A stretch of DNA of 64,000 nucleotides from Aquiluna sp. (GTDB taxonomy: Bacteria > Actinomycetota > Actinomycetes > Actinomycetales > Microbacteriaceae): assembly GCA_021741585.1 (NCBI GenBank), contig JAIOXN010000001.1, forward strand, positions 124,001 to 188,000, written 5' to 3'. The translations under genes and the position numbers were made by a program. How positions within the stretch are numbered: position 1 is the stretch's first letter; every line of letters starts with the position of its first letter. The notes under the pieces were generated by a model. The model did not search any database. It had not been told where the DNA came from and worked only from the letters and a program-made list of their open reading frames with translations. This document shows, in pieces, positions 18,850 through 26,960 of this stretch.

Positions 18850-19623
18850 CTAAGCAACGCTGGTGAATTGTGGAATTAAAGTACTTGGTTCGCCTGTGAC
18901 TAGGGCTTCGCCAACCAGAACTACATCGGCGCCAGCGTCTCGATACCGCTGAACATCCAGGAGGTTCTTGACCGAAGACTCTGCAACTTTTATGGCAGTA
19001 GCTGGCAGTAGACCCGCCATCTTTTCATACAGCGCTAGGTCGGTTTGGAAATTCTCAAGATTTCTAGTGTTAATTCCAATGAGCTCTGCACCTAGATCCT
19101 TCGCTCGCTCGATTTCTGTGGTGGTGTGTGTTTCAACCAAAACACCTAGACCCAGAGAATGCGCAAATTTGTAAAGATCGGCAAACTCCCCCTGGTTCAG
19201 ATGCGCAAGGATGAGTAAAACGAAATCTGCTCCGGCTGCTCTGGCCTCGAGAATCTGATACTGGGTAGAGATGAAATCTTTTCTCAAAAGTGGTACTTCA
19301 ACAGCCGATCTAGCTGCAACGAGGTCTTCCAAGCTGCCACCAAAACCAGAGCTTTCGGTTAGAACAGAAATGGCGTGGGCACCACTGTCCTGATAAATCT
19401 TGGCAAGTTCGGCTGCGCTTGGGATATCGGCTAGAAAGCCTTTAGAGGGACTGCGTCTTTTGATTTCCGCAATCAGCTTGATGTTGCTAGCAGGCGACAG
19501 CGCACTGTAAACATCGATGGGGGAAGGAAGTGACGCGATTCTCTCTAAAAGGTTTGACTCTGAAATTTGCAGCTTGCGCTGTTCTGAATCATTCAGAGCG
19601 TTCTGAAATAGCCCCGCGAGCAC
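18850..19623 (-). CDS. trpC: Indole-3-glycerol-phosphate synthase
   Basis: TrpC closes the indole ring of carboxyphenylaminodeoxyribulose phosphate. Key motifs are IKLIAEIKRRSPSKG with its catalytic lysine, LLRKDFI, INTRNLENF and VAESSV. A longer frame runs upstream to 19722, but this would lie entirely in the preceding gene and has no family similarity. The GTG at 19623 gives 257 residues, the normal length, and its G is shared with the TAG stop of the upstream gene (TAGTG). TrpC is here a single-function enzyme; no trpF or trpD is in this cluster, as is usual in Actinobacteria, where the HisA/TrpF activity is supplied elsewhere. Confidence 0.95.
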   Translation of the reverse strand: MLAGLFQNALNDSEQRKLQISESNLLERIASLPSPIDVYSALSPASNIKLIAEIKRRSPSKGFLADIPSAAELAKIYQDSGAHAISVLTESSGFGGSLEDLVAARSAVEVPLLRKDFISTQYQILEARAAGADFVLLILAHLNQGEFADLYKFAHSLGLGVLVETHTTTEIERAKDLGAELIGINTRNLENFQTDLALYEKMAGLLPATAIKVAESSVKNLLDVQRYRDAGADVVLVGEALVTGEPSTLIPQFTSVA

Positions 19624-19847
19624 TAGTGGTTCTTGGTGTGCGCCCCACCAACACCGTAGCCGGCGCGCTTTAGGAAGAAGCCAACAAGAGGACCTAGCGC
19701 TGCGAGAACGGCAGAGGCCCAAACCAAAGGAGCATTATCTAGCCAGTAAAAAAGAGTTCCAAGAGTGAACGCAATCATCACGATAGTTACCGTTGTCCAA
19801 GATGCTACTGAGTTGCCGTGTCCTGGGTCTGTGTTGGTGTTTGCCAT
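19623..19847 (-). CDS. Small membrane protein of the actinobacterial HGxxPAAW type
   Basis: A 74-residue protein with an N-terminal PGHGNSVASW motif, matching in position and shape the HGxxPAAW signature of small actinobacterial membrane proteins encoded in the trp cluster. Two hydrophobic segments follow at about 20-36 and 42-61, with a short turn between and a polar His/Lys C-terminus. Function is unknown. A strong ribosome-binding site (AAAGAGGAACA) precedes ATG 19847. It ends in a 1-nt overlap with trpC, so its translation is likely coupled to trpC. Whether it has any tie to tryptophan metabolism cannot be said from sequence. Confidence 0.8.
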   Translation of the reverse strand: MANTNTDPGHGNSVASWTTVTIVMIAFTLGTLFYWLDNAPLVWASAVLAALGPLVGFFLKRAGYGVGGAHTKNH

Positions 19848-19878
19848 TGTTCCTCTTTCGACCTGATGATTCTAGCAA

Positions 19879-20379
19879 TCAGTTTTCTTGTTCATCCCAC
19901 AGCGCGCGGTTGTCGGGCTCATAGTCGACCTCTACTTCAGAAGAGCGCCTCTTCGTCTGAGCGGGCTTCCTAGCCGAAGAATAAATTGCTAATCCGGCAA
20001 CCAAACATGCCAGTGCAGCGGAGGCCGTTGGTGCGGCGCTTATTCCTGTTGCCACATTCAAGGCGCTGTGATCTCCCCCGGCAATCCCGGTTAGTCGCTC
20101 AAACTCTGCTTTAACTACAGAGGATCCAATCCAATAAGTGAAAAAGGAGAGGTACCCCGCATAGCCTGCAATCAGGGATATGCCAATAAGTAGCGACCTA
20201 CGCAACCTTCCGTAGGCAGAAATGAAAATCATCAAAAGGGCTATTCCGGGCATCAGGTTAAGAACCGGACTTAGATTTCCGCCGGTGAAATCCTTATCTC
20301 CGACAGTTACCCATGTCAGGTTTATTGTTATCCACCAGGCAAGAGATGCCGATGTGATTAGAAAGAGCTGTTTACGCAT
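19879..20379 (-). CDS. Trp biosynthesis-associated membrane protein (TIGR02234-like)
   Basis: A 166-residue protein with about four hydrophobic stretches (roughly 5-28, 42-58, 64-88 and 118-134) and a charged, Arg/Lys/Glu-rich tail. Position directly after trpE and before trpC, size and topology fit the membrane protein found in actinobacterial trp operons, whose role is not established. Its ATG 20379 lies inside the trpE end (8-nt overlap). No catalytic motif is recognisable. The assignment rests mostly on context and topology. Confidence 0.78.
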   Translation of the reverse strand: MRKQLFLITSASLAWWITINLTWVTVGDKDFTGGNLSPVLNLMPGIALLMIFISAYGRLRRSLLIGISLIAGYAGYLSFFTYWIGSSVVKAEFERLTGIAGGDHSALNVATGISAAPTASAALACLVAGLAIYSSARKPAQTKRRSSEVEVDYEPDNRALWDEQEN

Positions 20380-21856
20380 CTTTCATCGCATTGGCCGCCG
20401 CGACTGCCCTTAGAACAACGCTAGCTTTGGCTTGCGTTTCCTTGAATTCTGACTCCGGAACCGAATCAAGCACAATTCCAGCCCCGGCTTGAATTCTGGC
20501 AACCCCATCACGAATTAGTGCGGTTCGAATCGCAATCGCCAGGTCAGAGTTTCCCTGGAAATCAAAATAGCCAACAACTCCGCCAAACAAGCCTCGGTAA
20601 CTTGGTTCTAGGTCGTGGATGATCTCGAGTGCTCTGGGCTTAGGCGCTCCAGACAGCGTTCCAGCAGGGAAGGTTGCCTTCATGGCAGCAACAGGGCCCA
20701 TCCCATCCTCTAGCTCCCCCTCGACGGTTGAAACTAGATGCATCACGTGACTGAACTTATGAATCTGCATAAACTCGGTGACCCGAAGGGATTCTGGTTT
20801 GCAGACTTTGAGGAGATCATTACGAGCAAGGTCTACAAGCATCAGGTGCTCGCTTTGCTCCTTGGCATCAGCCAGAAGATCTTGGGCAAACTGATTGTCT
20901 TGTTCGGTTGTTTCACCGCGAGGTCTTGAGCCTGCGATTGGGTGAGTGATGGCTCTAGTCCCAGATACTTTTACTAAAGCCTCAGGACTGGATCCCACGA
21001 TGTCAAATGGCCCGCTCTCATCCTCCCAGCGAGTCAGGTACATGTAAGGACTGGGGTTGGATGCCCGCAGAGCCCTGTAAACCTCAGATGCGTCGGCTCT
21101 GACTTCTTGGTCAAAACGCTGAGCTATAACAACCTGGAAAACGTCCCCGAGCCGGACATGTTCTTTTGCTCGCTCAACCTGCTCGAGATACTCCCTGGGT
21201 CCTGTTCTGGAACTGAATGCTGGTTCAGGCCATAGGGGCTCAGAAATAATCGCAGGTGTCGGACCTCTAAGACTTGTTTCAATCTGAGCAATCTCAGCCA
21301 GTGCCGAATCATATTTCTCACGAAGGCTTCCTTCACCATCTAGGAAGACTACGGAAACTATTAGGAGTTTTGCTCCCTGGTGATCCATGACCACCAGCCC
21401 TGAGAATTGATTAAACCCATAGAGAGGGACTTGATAGTCGCTTGTTTTTTGAGTGGGCAATTTCTCCAATAGGTTTACGGCCCCCCAGCTGATGAATCCA
21501 ACCAGGCCGGAGCTAAGTGGAAAATCAACCGGAGCCGAGTTCCAAGCCTTTTGCAATTGCTCGAGGGCATCAATTGGGCTTGCAACTATATCCTCATGCG
21601 GTAGTGGCTTTGCGCCTCCAAGCCAAGTGCACTCCTCAGAGTTCGCAACCAGCTGACCTCTTGATGAAACTCCAATGAACGAATACCTGCCCCAAACCCC
21701 TTGCTCAGCGCTCTCAAGCAAGAAAGTGTTCGGGGTATTACCGCATAGTTTTTGGTAGACCCCAAGCGGAGTCTCGGTGCCGCTAAACAGTTCTTTCACT
21801 ACCGGAATGGCGTTATAGCGCTCCGCAAGCTTCTCAACTTCACTAAAACTGAGCAC
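20372..21856 (-). CDS. trpE: Anthranilate synthase component I
   Basis: TrpE converts chorismate to anthranilate using ammonia from a TrpG-type glutaminase, which is not encoded in this window. The 494-residue protein has the N-terminal regulatory domain and the C-terminal chorismate-binding domain with HPIAGSRPRG, SPEALVKV, FPAGTLSGAPKPRALEII and the final QAGAGIVLDSVPESEF. The N-terminal block LLESAEQ, which corresponds to the feedback-inhibition region with conserved Ser, is present, so tryptophan inhibition is likely. GTG 21856 shares one base with the hisI stop (TAGTG). I see no tryptophan-rich leader peptide upstream because the upstream sequence is the hisI gene. Confidence 0.96.
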   Translation of the reverse strand: MLSFSEVEKLAERYNAIPVVKELFSGTETPLGVYQKLCGNTPNTFLLESAEQGVWGRYSFIGVSSRGQLVANSEECTWLGGAKPLPHEDIVASPIDALEQLQKAWNSAPVDFPLSSGLVGFISWGAVNLLEKLPTQKTSDYQVPLYGFNQFSGLVVMDHQGAKLLIVSVVFLDGEGSLREKYDSALAEIAQIETSLRGPTPAIISEPLWPEPAFSSRTGPREYLEQVERAKEHVRLGDVFQVVIAQRFDQEVRADASEVYRALRASNPSPYMYLTRWEDESGPFDIVGSSPEALVKVSGTRAITHPIAGSRPRGETTEQDNQFAQDLLADAKEQSEHLMLVDLARNDLLKVCKPESLRVTEFMQIHKFSHVMHLVSTVEGELEDGMGPVAAMKATFPAGTLSGAPKPRALEIIHDLEPSYRGLFGGVVGYFDFQGNSDLAIAIRTALIRDGVARIQAGAGIVLDSVPESEFKETQAKASVVLRAVAAANAMKDA

Positions 21857-22176
21857 TAGTTCTCCTCAAAACAACTGAAGGTGCCGTTGTGGCAAGCAGG
21901 GCCGGCAGCTTCAACCTTTGCCAAAATCGTGTCCCCATCGCAATCAAGCGACAGCGAGACAACTTTCTGAATGTTTCCACTTGTGTCGCCCTTATGCCAG
22001 CGCTCATTTCGGGAACGAGAAAAGTAGACCATTTCCCCAAGAGCGATGGTCTCTTCAAGGCACGCTTTGTTTGTATAAGCAAGCATTAGAACCGCACCGG
22101 AATTTGCATCCTGCGTCACAACGGGAACCAGTCCGGTTGAGTCAAACTTCACTTTCGAGGAATCCACTTCTCTCAT
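21856..22176 (-). CDS. hisI: Phosphoribosyl-AMP cyclohydrolase
   Basis: HisI opens the purine ring of phosphoribosyl-AMP, the third step of histidine synthesis. The metal-binding signature is visible: [15 protein letters not shown], the Asp pair in LDCDGD, and the cysteines of [11 protein letters not shown]. At 106 residues it is the single-domain form, without a fused HisE. It starts at ATG 22176 within the hisF stop (ATGA overlap) and ends in a 1-nt overlap with trpE, which links histidine and tryptophan genes in one transcript. Confidence 0.96.
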   Translation of the reverse strand: MREVDSSKVKFDSTGLVPVVTQDANSGAVLMLAYTNKACLEETIALGEMVYFSRSRNERWHKGDTSGNIQKVVSLSLDCDGDTILAKVEAAGPACHNGTFSCFEEN

Positions 22177-22928
22177 CTGACCTCAAAACCCCCATCTTGT
22201 AGAGACTTCTTCACACTGGAAATCGAAATAGAACCTTCGTGAAATACGCTGGCTGCCAAAAGCGCATCTGCGCCTGCATTCGCAGCTGCGACGAAGTCTG
22301 AGGTTTTTCCAGCACCACCAGATGCAATAAGTGGGACTTTCGAAATTGCCCTAATTGCTTCCAGCATCTCAAGATCAAAACCATCTCTTGTGCCATCGGC
22401 ATCAATGCTGTTTACAAGCAATTCCCCTGCACCAAGATCCTGTACTTGCTTGACCCATTCGAGTGCATCCAAGTCTGTGAGGACTCTGCCACCGTTTAGG
22501 GTGACCCCAAAACCAGACTTGGATCCTGCTCTTTTTAGATCCAGTGAAATTACCAGCACCTGTGAACCAAAATCCGCAGCTATATCAGCCAAAAGCTTTG
22601 GCACTCTAATGCCCGCGGATCCAACTGAAACTTTGTCGGCACCCGATTTCAGGAGGTTTGATACATCCTCTAAAGTTCTGATGCCACCGCCCACAGTCAA
22701 CGGAATAAATACCTGCTCTGCGCAAGCCTGAACCATGTCTAGGGTCGTACCACGATTCTCATTTGTGGCAACTACATCTAAAAAGGTGACTTCGTCAGCC
22801 CCATCCAGGTAGTAACGCTTTGCAAGCTCAATTGGATCCCCAGAGTCTTTCAGGTTCTCGAAACGAACACCTTTGACCACTCGACCATCGGCGACATCAA
22901 GACATGGAATAACTCGGATTGCTGGCAC
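22173..22928 (-). CDS. hisF: Imidazole glycerol phosphate synthase, cyclase subunit
   Basis: HisF uses ammonia from HisH to make imidazole glycerol phosphate and AICAR. Catalytic Asp11 ([15 protein letters not shown]) is present and the second catalytic aspartate lies in VISLDLKR; phosphate-binding loops VGGGIRT and ASGGAG are intact. Length of 251 residues is normal for the (beta/alpha)8 barrel. Start GTG 22928 overlaps the hisG stop by one base. The partner glutaminase HisH is not in this window. Confidence 0.97.
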   Translation of the reverse strand: MPAIRVIPCLDVADGRVVKGVRFENLKDSGDPIELAKRYYLDGADEVTFLDVVATNENRGTTLDMVQACAEQVFIPLTVGGGIRTLEDVSNLLKSGADKVSVGSAGIRVPKLLADIAADFGSQVLVISLDLKRAGSKSGFGVTLNGGRVLTDLDALEWVKQVQDLGAGELLVNSIDADGTRDGFDLEMLEAIRAISKVPLIASGGAGKTSDFVAAANAGADALLAASVFHEGSISISSVKKSLQDGGFEVR

Positions 22929-23770
22929 TAGATCCTCGCTGCGTGAATTGCACTCACCAGGATTGCTCGGGCTCCAATGTCATACAGCTCATCCATGATG
23001 TGGTTTGTGCTCGAGCTTTTCACAAGCGCGCGAACGGCGACCCAGTCTTTATCGGCCAATGGGCTGATGGTTGGAGATTCAATTCCTGGAGTGATCCTGG
23101 TTGCAATATCAACCAGCTCAATCGGGCAGTCGTAATCAATGATCACGTATTCACGTGCCACCAATACACCTTGCAAGCGACGAAGCAATCTTTCTGTCTC
23201 GCCGGCCTTGCCTGGCGCCGCAATCAGCCTTGCGGTGGATGAAAGGATTATTGGACCGAAAATGGCCAGTCCAGCTTTCCGCAGTGTATTACCTGTCGAA
23301 ACCACATCCGCAACAGCATCCGCAACACCAAGCTTGACTGCCGATTCAACGGCTCCATCAAGTTTGACTATCTTGACCTCAATACCCTGCTCCTTGAGGT
23401 AGTTGCCGATCAGGGTTGGGTATGCGGTAGCAAGCCTTTTGCCCTGAAGGTCCTTGAGCTCCAGAAATTCTGAACCAATAGGAGCCGCGAACCTGAAGGT
23501 TGATCCACCGAAACCGAGATCCGCGACTTCAATTGCCTTTGACTCGGAGTCGTGAAGTAAATCCAGTCCAGTGAGTCCAGCATCTAAAGAGCCGGAGCCT
23601 ACATACGTGGCGATGTCTCGTGGGCGAAGATAGAAGAATTCGATTTGGTTCTGTTCGTCCACAAGGTGTAGCTCTTGGGTGTCCCGCCTTACTGCGTAGC
23701 CAGCCTCTTTGAGCATTGAGATTGCTGACTCAGAAAGAATCCCTTTATTCGGAACGGCAACTCTAAGCAT
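22928..23770 (-). CDS. hisG: ATP phosphoribosyltransferase (long form)
   Basis: HisG joins ATP and PRPP, the first and feedback-regulated step of histidine synthesis. The 280-residue length and the C-terminal ACT-like segment (about 205-280) mark the long, homohexameric form that needs no HisZ. Core motifs are [13 protein letters not shown] at the N-terminus, GLTGLDLL and the PRPP-binding region [21 protein letters not shown] 23770 shares a base with the hisE TGA stop. Confidence 0.96.
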   Translation of the reverse strand: MLRVAVPNKGILSESAISMLKEAGYAVRRDTQELHLVDEQNQIEFFYLRPRDIATYVGSGSLDAGLTGLDLLHDSESKAIEVADLGFGGSTFRFAAPIGSEFLELKDLQGKRLATAYPTLIGNYLKEQGIEVKIVKLDGAVESAVKLGVADAVADVVSTGNTLRKAGLAIFGPIILSSTARLIAAPGKAGETERLLRRLQGVLVAREYVIIDYDCPIELVDIATRITPGIESPTISPLADKDWVAVRALVKSSSTNHIMDELYDIGARAILVSAIHAARI

Positions 23771-24033
23771 CAGAGCTTCTCCTCAACTTGGGCAAGGGAA
23801 ATCCCGCGGGAAATCAAAATTAGTTGCAAGTGGTAAATCAATTGAGATGCTTCGAGTGCGAGCTGTTCATCAGACTCGTGCTCGGCGGCCATCCAAACCT
23901 CAGCAGCTTCTTCAACTACCTTCTTGCCAATTGCATGAACCCCTAAATCAAACAATTCGCTTGAACGCGAACCTTCTGGCCGCGTCTCAAATTTGTTTTG
24001 CAGCTCGGAATAGAGCGAGTCAAAGGATTTCAT
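23770..24033 (-). CDS. hisE: Phosphoribosyl-ATP pyrophosphatase
   Basis: HisE removes pyrophosphate from phosphoribosyl-ATP. The protein is an 87-residue all-alpha MazG-like pyrophosphohydrolase with the conserved [14 protein letters not shown] helix that holds the metal-binding glutamates, and a later LIYHLQLIL helix. It is separate from hisI, unlike in enterobacteria. It starts at ATG 24033, 20 bp after rpe, and overlaps hisG by one base. Confidence 0.96.
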   Translation of the reverse strand: MKSFDSLYSELQNKFETRPEGSRSSELFDLGVHAIGKKVVEEAAEVWMAAEHESDEQLALEASQLIYHLQLILISRGISLAQVEEKL

Positions 24034-24053
24034 CCCTCTAGGTTACCCGCCAT

Positions 24054-24707
24054 TTAGGCTAGATTGTGAGCCAAACTGCGAAGCTTGGCGATTTGTTCAT
24101 CCCTATCAAGGCTTCCAAATACGGCAGATCCGGCAACGAAAGTATCTGCGCCTAATGCGGCAATTCTTGAGATGTTTTGTGAACTTACTCCCCCGTCAAC
24201 CTGCAAACGAATCTTCATCCCTCGCTCAGCTATTGCATTGCTAGCCTCGAGAACCTTAGCCAGGGTCTCTTCCATTAGAGGTTGTCCGCCAAAGCCTGGC
24301 TCAACCGTCATAATCAAGAGCATGTCGATTTCGGGGTAAAGGTCCTCGATCTGACTCAAAGGGGTGTTGGGCCTAACGGCAACCGCAACCTTTGACCCCT
24401 GTGAACGAAGTGCCTTGATCAGACCGAGTGGATTTTGGGATGCCTCGATGTGGAAGGTGACAGATGCCACGCCCAGCTCGGCATATTTCGGGCCGTATTG
24501 ATCTACGTTTTCGATCATCAGGTGGACATCCAGCGGGATGGGGCTGACCTCTTGCAAGCGATCCACCATCTGCGTTCCAAATGTGAGGTTTGGAACAAAG
24601 TGATTGTCCATTACGTCGACGTGAACAGCATCGGCAGTGGAAATGGTTCCGAGCTCTTTTTCGAGGTTCGCAAAATCCGCACTAAGGATTGATGGGTGGA
24701 TGTGCAT
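24054..24707 (-). CDS. rpe: Ribulose-phosphate 3-epimerase
   Basis: Rpe interconverts ribulose 5-phosphate and xylulose 5-phosphate in the pentose phosphate pathway. Motifs of the TIM barrel are clear: HPSILSADFANL, HVDVMDNHFVPNLTFG with catalytic Asp, VHLMIEN, VEPGFGGQ and VDGGVS. The frame is open to 24761 but ATG 24707 yields the standard 217 residues beginning MHIHPSILSADF; the extension would overlap rsmB. It follows rsmB by 10 bp. Confidence 0.96.
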   Translation of the reverse strand: MHIHPSILSADFANLEKELGTISTADAVHVDVMDNHFVPNLTFGTQMVDRLQEVSPIPLDVHLMIENVDQYGPKYAELGVASVTFHIEASQNPLGLIKALRSQGSKVAVAVRPNTPLSQIEDLYPEIDMLLIMTVEPGFGGQPLMEETLAKVLEASNAIAERGMKIRLQVDGGVSSQNISRIAALGADTFVAGSAVFGSLDRDEQIAKLRSLAHNLA

Positions 24708-24717
24708 GCTAATTACT

Positions 24718-26037
24718 TTAGGCCTTGCGCAAAACTGCCATGAACATTGCGTCTGTCCCATGGAGGTGTGTCCACAATTGAGCAGTCTTTCTCGTTGTTC
24801 CCATCTTCAATTCAGGTGAGAGTTGGTTGAGTATCTCATTTGCATTTAACAGGCTCAGTTCCTTGTGATTATCAAGTGCCATCCGAATCTGTGTATTTGT
24901 CTCGGTAATCAGTGGAGAGCACGTCGAATACAGCAGCACTCCCCCGGGTTTTAGAGCCCGCACTGCCGCCTCGAGCAGTTCCTTTTGGAGGTTTGTAAGT
25001 TCCCCAAGCATTTGGGGCTGCTTCCGCCAACGGGACTCAGGTTTGCGCCTCACAGAGCCCAGTCCGCTGCAAGGGGCATCGAGCAATATTGCGTCATAGC
25101 TGTTTGGCTTTGCATCTTGCCCATAGGCAATTGTCACCTTGCCAGGTTTGGTGGGGTCTAGTGCCTCTCTCACCAAGCGGGCTCGGTGCTTTGAGGGCTC
25201 AAAGCATTCAAGCTTTCCACCAAATGGCGTGATTCCAGCTTGCAGTAGGGCTGATTTACCACCTGGGCCTGAGCACATATCCAACCAGGAACCTGATTTA
25301 TCCCCAACTTCCAAGAGGGCAAGTGCGACCAACTGGGATCCTGCATCTTGAACCCTGACACCAGCGGTGGAAAGATGCGGCTCGGGGTTTCCTTGGCCCA
25401 GAAATCCAATCGGCGAGGCCGGGTCTCTGAGTAGCTCAAGCGACTCAAGGTACTTGGCAGCGTCCGTGTTGGGCAGAGCGGCTAGATTCACAACCGGAGT
25501 TTGATTGTTTGCTATCAGAAGTTCCTCTAGTTGATCCCCTTTGGAGTCAAGCTCTAAGGCTGAGCGAAGAGCTTGGATAACCCAGGTCGGATGTGAAAAT
25601 CTAATCGCTAAAGCCTCAAGCTCGGGAAGTCCAGCGGTGGAGTCTGCTAGCAATTTATCGAAGCCAGCACGGTCACCATTTCTCAAAACGGCATTTGCCA
25701 AACCCGCTGCGCTTTTCTCGAACCCCTTTACCAGTTCAACACTCTCGTGGATTGCTGCGTGAGCAGGCACCCTCATCCGGAAAAGTTGGTGCATTCCAAG
25801 TTGAATGGCGAACCTAAGTTGCTGCGAAAGTACTTTCCCCTTGGTGAACTGGTCAATGAAGGCGTCGTATTGCTTGCGCCAGCGAAGCGCGCCGTAGCTC
25901 AGCTCCTGCACCAAACCACGATCGGCGTCGCTGATTTCGATGCGCTCAAGGACCTTCGGCAAGAGCAGGTTGATGTAGCTATCGGTCTGATCGACTCGAT
26001 TTATAAGATCTAGGGCTATCTGCCTCGGGTTATTCAA
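24718..26037 (-). CDS. rsmB: 16S rRNA (cytosine-967-C5) methyltransferase
   Basis: RsmB methylates C967 of 16S rRNA. Residues 1-130 form a NusB-like RNA-binding domain; the C-terminal Rossmann domain binds SAM at DMCSGPGGKSALL and has the two catalytic cysteines of 5-methylcytosine RNA methylases, in DAPCSGLGSVRR and YSTCSP. Length of 439 residues is normal. The start is TTG 26037, preceded by GGAGAGG, and it overlaps the end of fmt by 8 nt (TTGAATAA). Pairing with fmt is widely conserved in bacteria. Confidence 0.95.
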   Translation of the reverse strand: MNNPRQIALDLINRVDQTDSYINLLLPKVLERIEISDADRGLVQELSYGALRWRKQYDAFIDQFTKGKVLSQQLRFAIQLGMHQLFRMRVPAHAAIHESVELVKGFEKSAAGLANAVLRNGDRAGFDKLLADSTAGLPELEALAIRFSHPTWVIQALRSALELDSKGDQLEELLIANNQTPVVNLAALPNTDAAKYLESLELLRDPASPIGFLGQGNPEPHLSTAGVRVQDAGSQLVALALLEVGDKSGSWLDMCSGPGGKSALLQAGITPFGGKLECFEPSKHRARLVREALDPTKPGKVTIAYGQDAKPNSYDAILLDAPCSGLGSVRRKPESRWRKQPQMLGELTNLQKELLEAAVRALKPGGVLLYSTCSPLITETNTQIRMALDNHKELSLLNANEILNQLSPELKMGTTRKTAQLWTHLHGTDAMFMAVLRKA

Positions 26038-26947
26038 GGATTACCTCTCCGTTCAGCCCCCGGTACCAATCAGCAGCCGACATTTGTTTCTTGCCTGCCG
26101 GCTGAACAATTCGCAATTCCAAAACTGTTCCATTCGCGCACGCGACCCGGACTTGCTTATGCTCTAGCCAAACCTCACCTGGATGTCGCGTCTTGTTTCC
26201 CAGTTCGCCCCAGTTTGTATTTCCCAGTGAAACTGCCTCCACGATTCTCAAAGGTTGGCCACTCAGTTCACACCATGCCATCGGTTCCGGATTGAGTGCC
26301 TGGATTTTGGCTGCAATTTGGTTAGAAGTTGAGGTGAAATCTAATTGGGCATCCGACCTCATGATCTTCGGAGCGAATGTTGGGTCTCCATTTTGGGCAA
26401 CAGGTGATGGGTGATTGATTAGTGCTTCAAGCAGAAGATTCATTCCGATGTTGGTGAATCTAGGTAAAGCAAGGGCCGTAGTCTCGTTTTCAAGCAAGGT
26501 AACCTCTTGCTGGGCGATAATCCCTCCAGTGTCAAGACCGCTGTCCAGCTCGAACACTGTGACTCCTGCTCCCTCACCTTGGTGCATGATCGAGTGCTGC
26601 AAAGGGGTGGCACCTCGCCATTTTGGAAGCAAACTAAAGTGCAAATTCCACCAGGGAAGAATATCCAAAGCTGTTTTTGGAATGAGCGCTCCGTAGGCTA
26701 CGACTACCGCGAGTTCGGCTCCAGCCTCTGAAATCATTGACAGGTGTTCGGAGGTGATTCGATTCGCTTTGAGCACCCTAAGCCCGAGCTCCCGGGCCGC
26801 CTTAGCCACGGCCGACTCCTGCAGAGTCTTTGATCGACCTACTGCGGCATCTTCACGAGTGATTACAAGAGAAACCTCGCGTGAGGCGGCCAGCTGTCTT
26901 AGCGCTTGTGCGGCGTTAGTTGGGGTTCCAGCAAATATAAGTTTCAT
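26030..26947 (-). CDS. fmt: Methionyl-tRNA formyltransferase
   Basis: Fmt formylates initiator Met-tRNA. The N-terminal formyltransferase domain carries the 10-formyl-THF site NLHFSLLPKWRGATP with the catalytic Asn and His, and the catalytic Asp in GLDTGGI; the C-terminal OB-like domain binds tRNA. The longer frame to 26989 is rejected: ATG 26947 gives 305 residues starting MKLIFAGTP, the family N-terminus. It lies 13 bp after priA and overlaps rsmB by 8 nt. Confidence 0.95.
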   Translation of the reverse strand: MKLIFAGTPTNAAQALRQLAASREVSLVITREDAAVGRSKTLQESAVAKAARELGLRVLKANRITSEHLSMISEAGAELAVVVAYGALIPKTALDILPWWNLHFSLLPKWRGATPLQHSIMHQGEGAGVTVFELDSGLDTGGIIAQQEVTLLENETTALALPRFTNIGMNLLLEALINHPSPVAQNGDPTFAPKIMRSDAQLDFTSTSNQIAAKIQALNPEPMAWCELSGQPLRIVEAVSLGNTNWGELGNKTRHPGEVWLEHKQVRVACANGTVLELRIVQPAGKKQMSAADWYRGLNGEVILE

Positions 26948-26960
26948 TTCGGCTACCAAC

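Noticed and set aside
19624-19722. N-terminal extension of TrpC
   Set aside because: It would lie inside the small HGxxPAAW-type gene; the extended residues are Arg/Cys/Trp-rich and unlike any TrpC.
21856-22176. Tryptophan attenuator or leader peptide upstream of trpE
   Set aside because: The upstream sequence is the hisI gene, overlapping trpE by one base; no Trp-codon-rich short frame or paired hairpins were seen.
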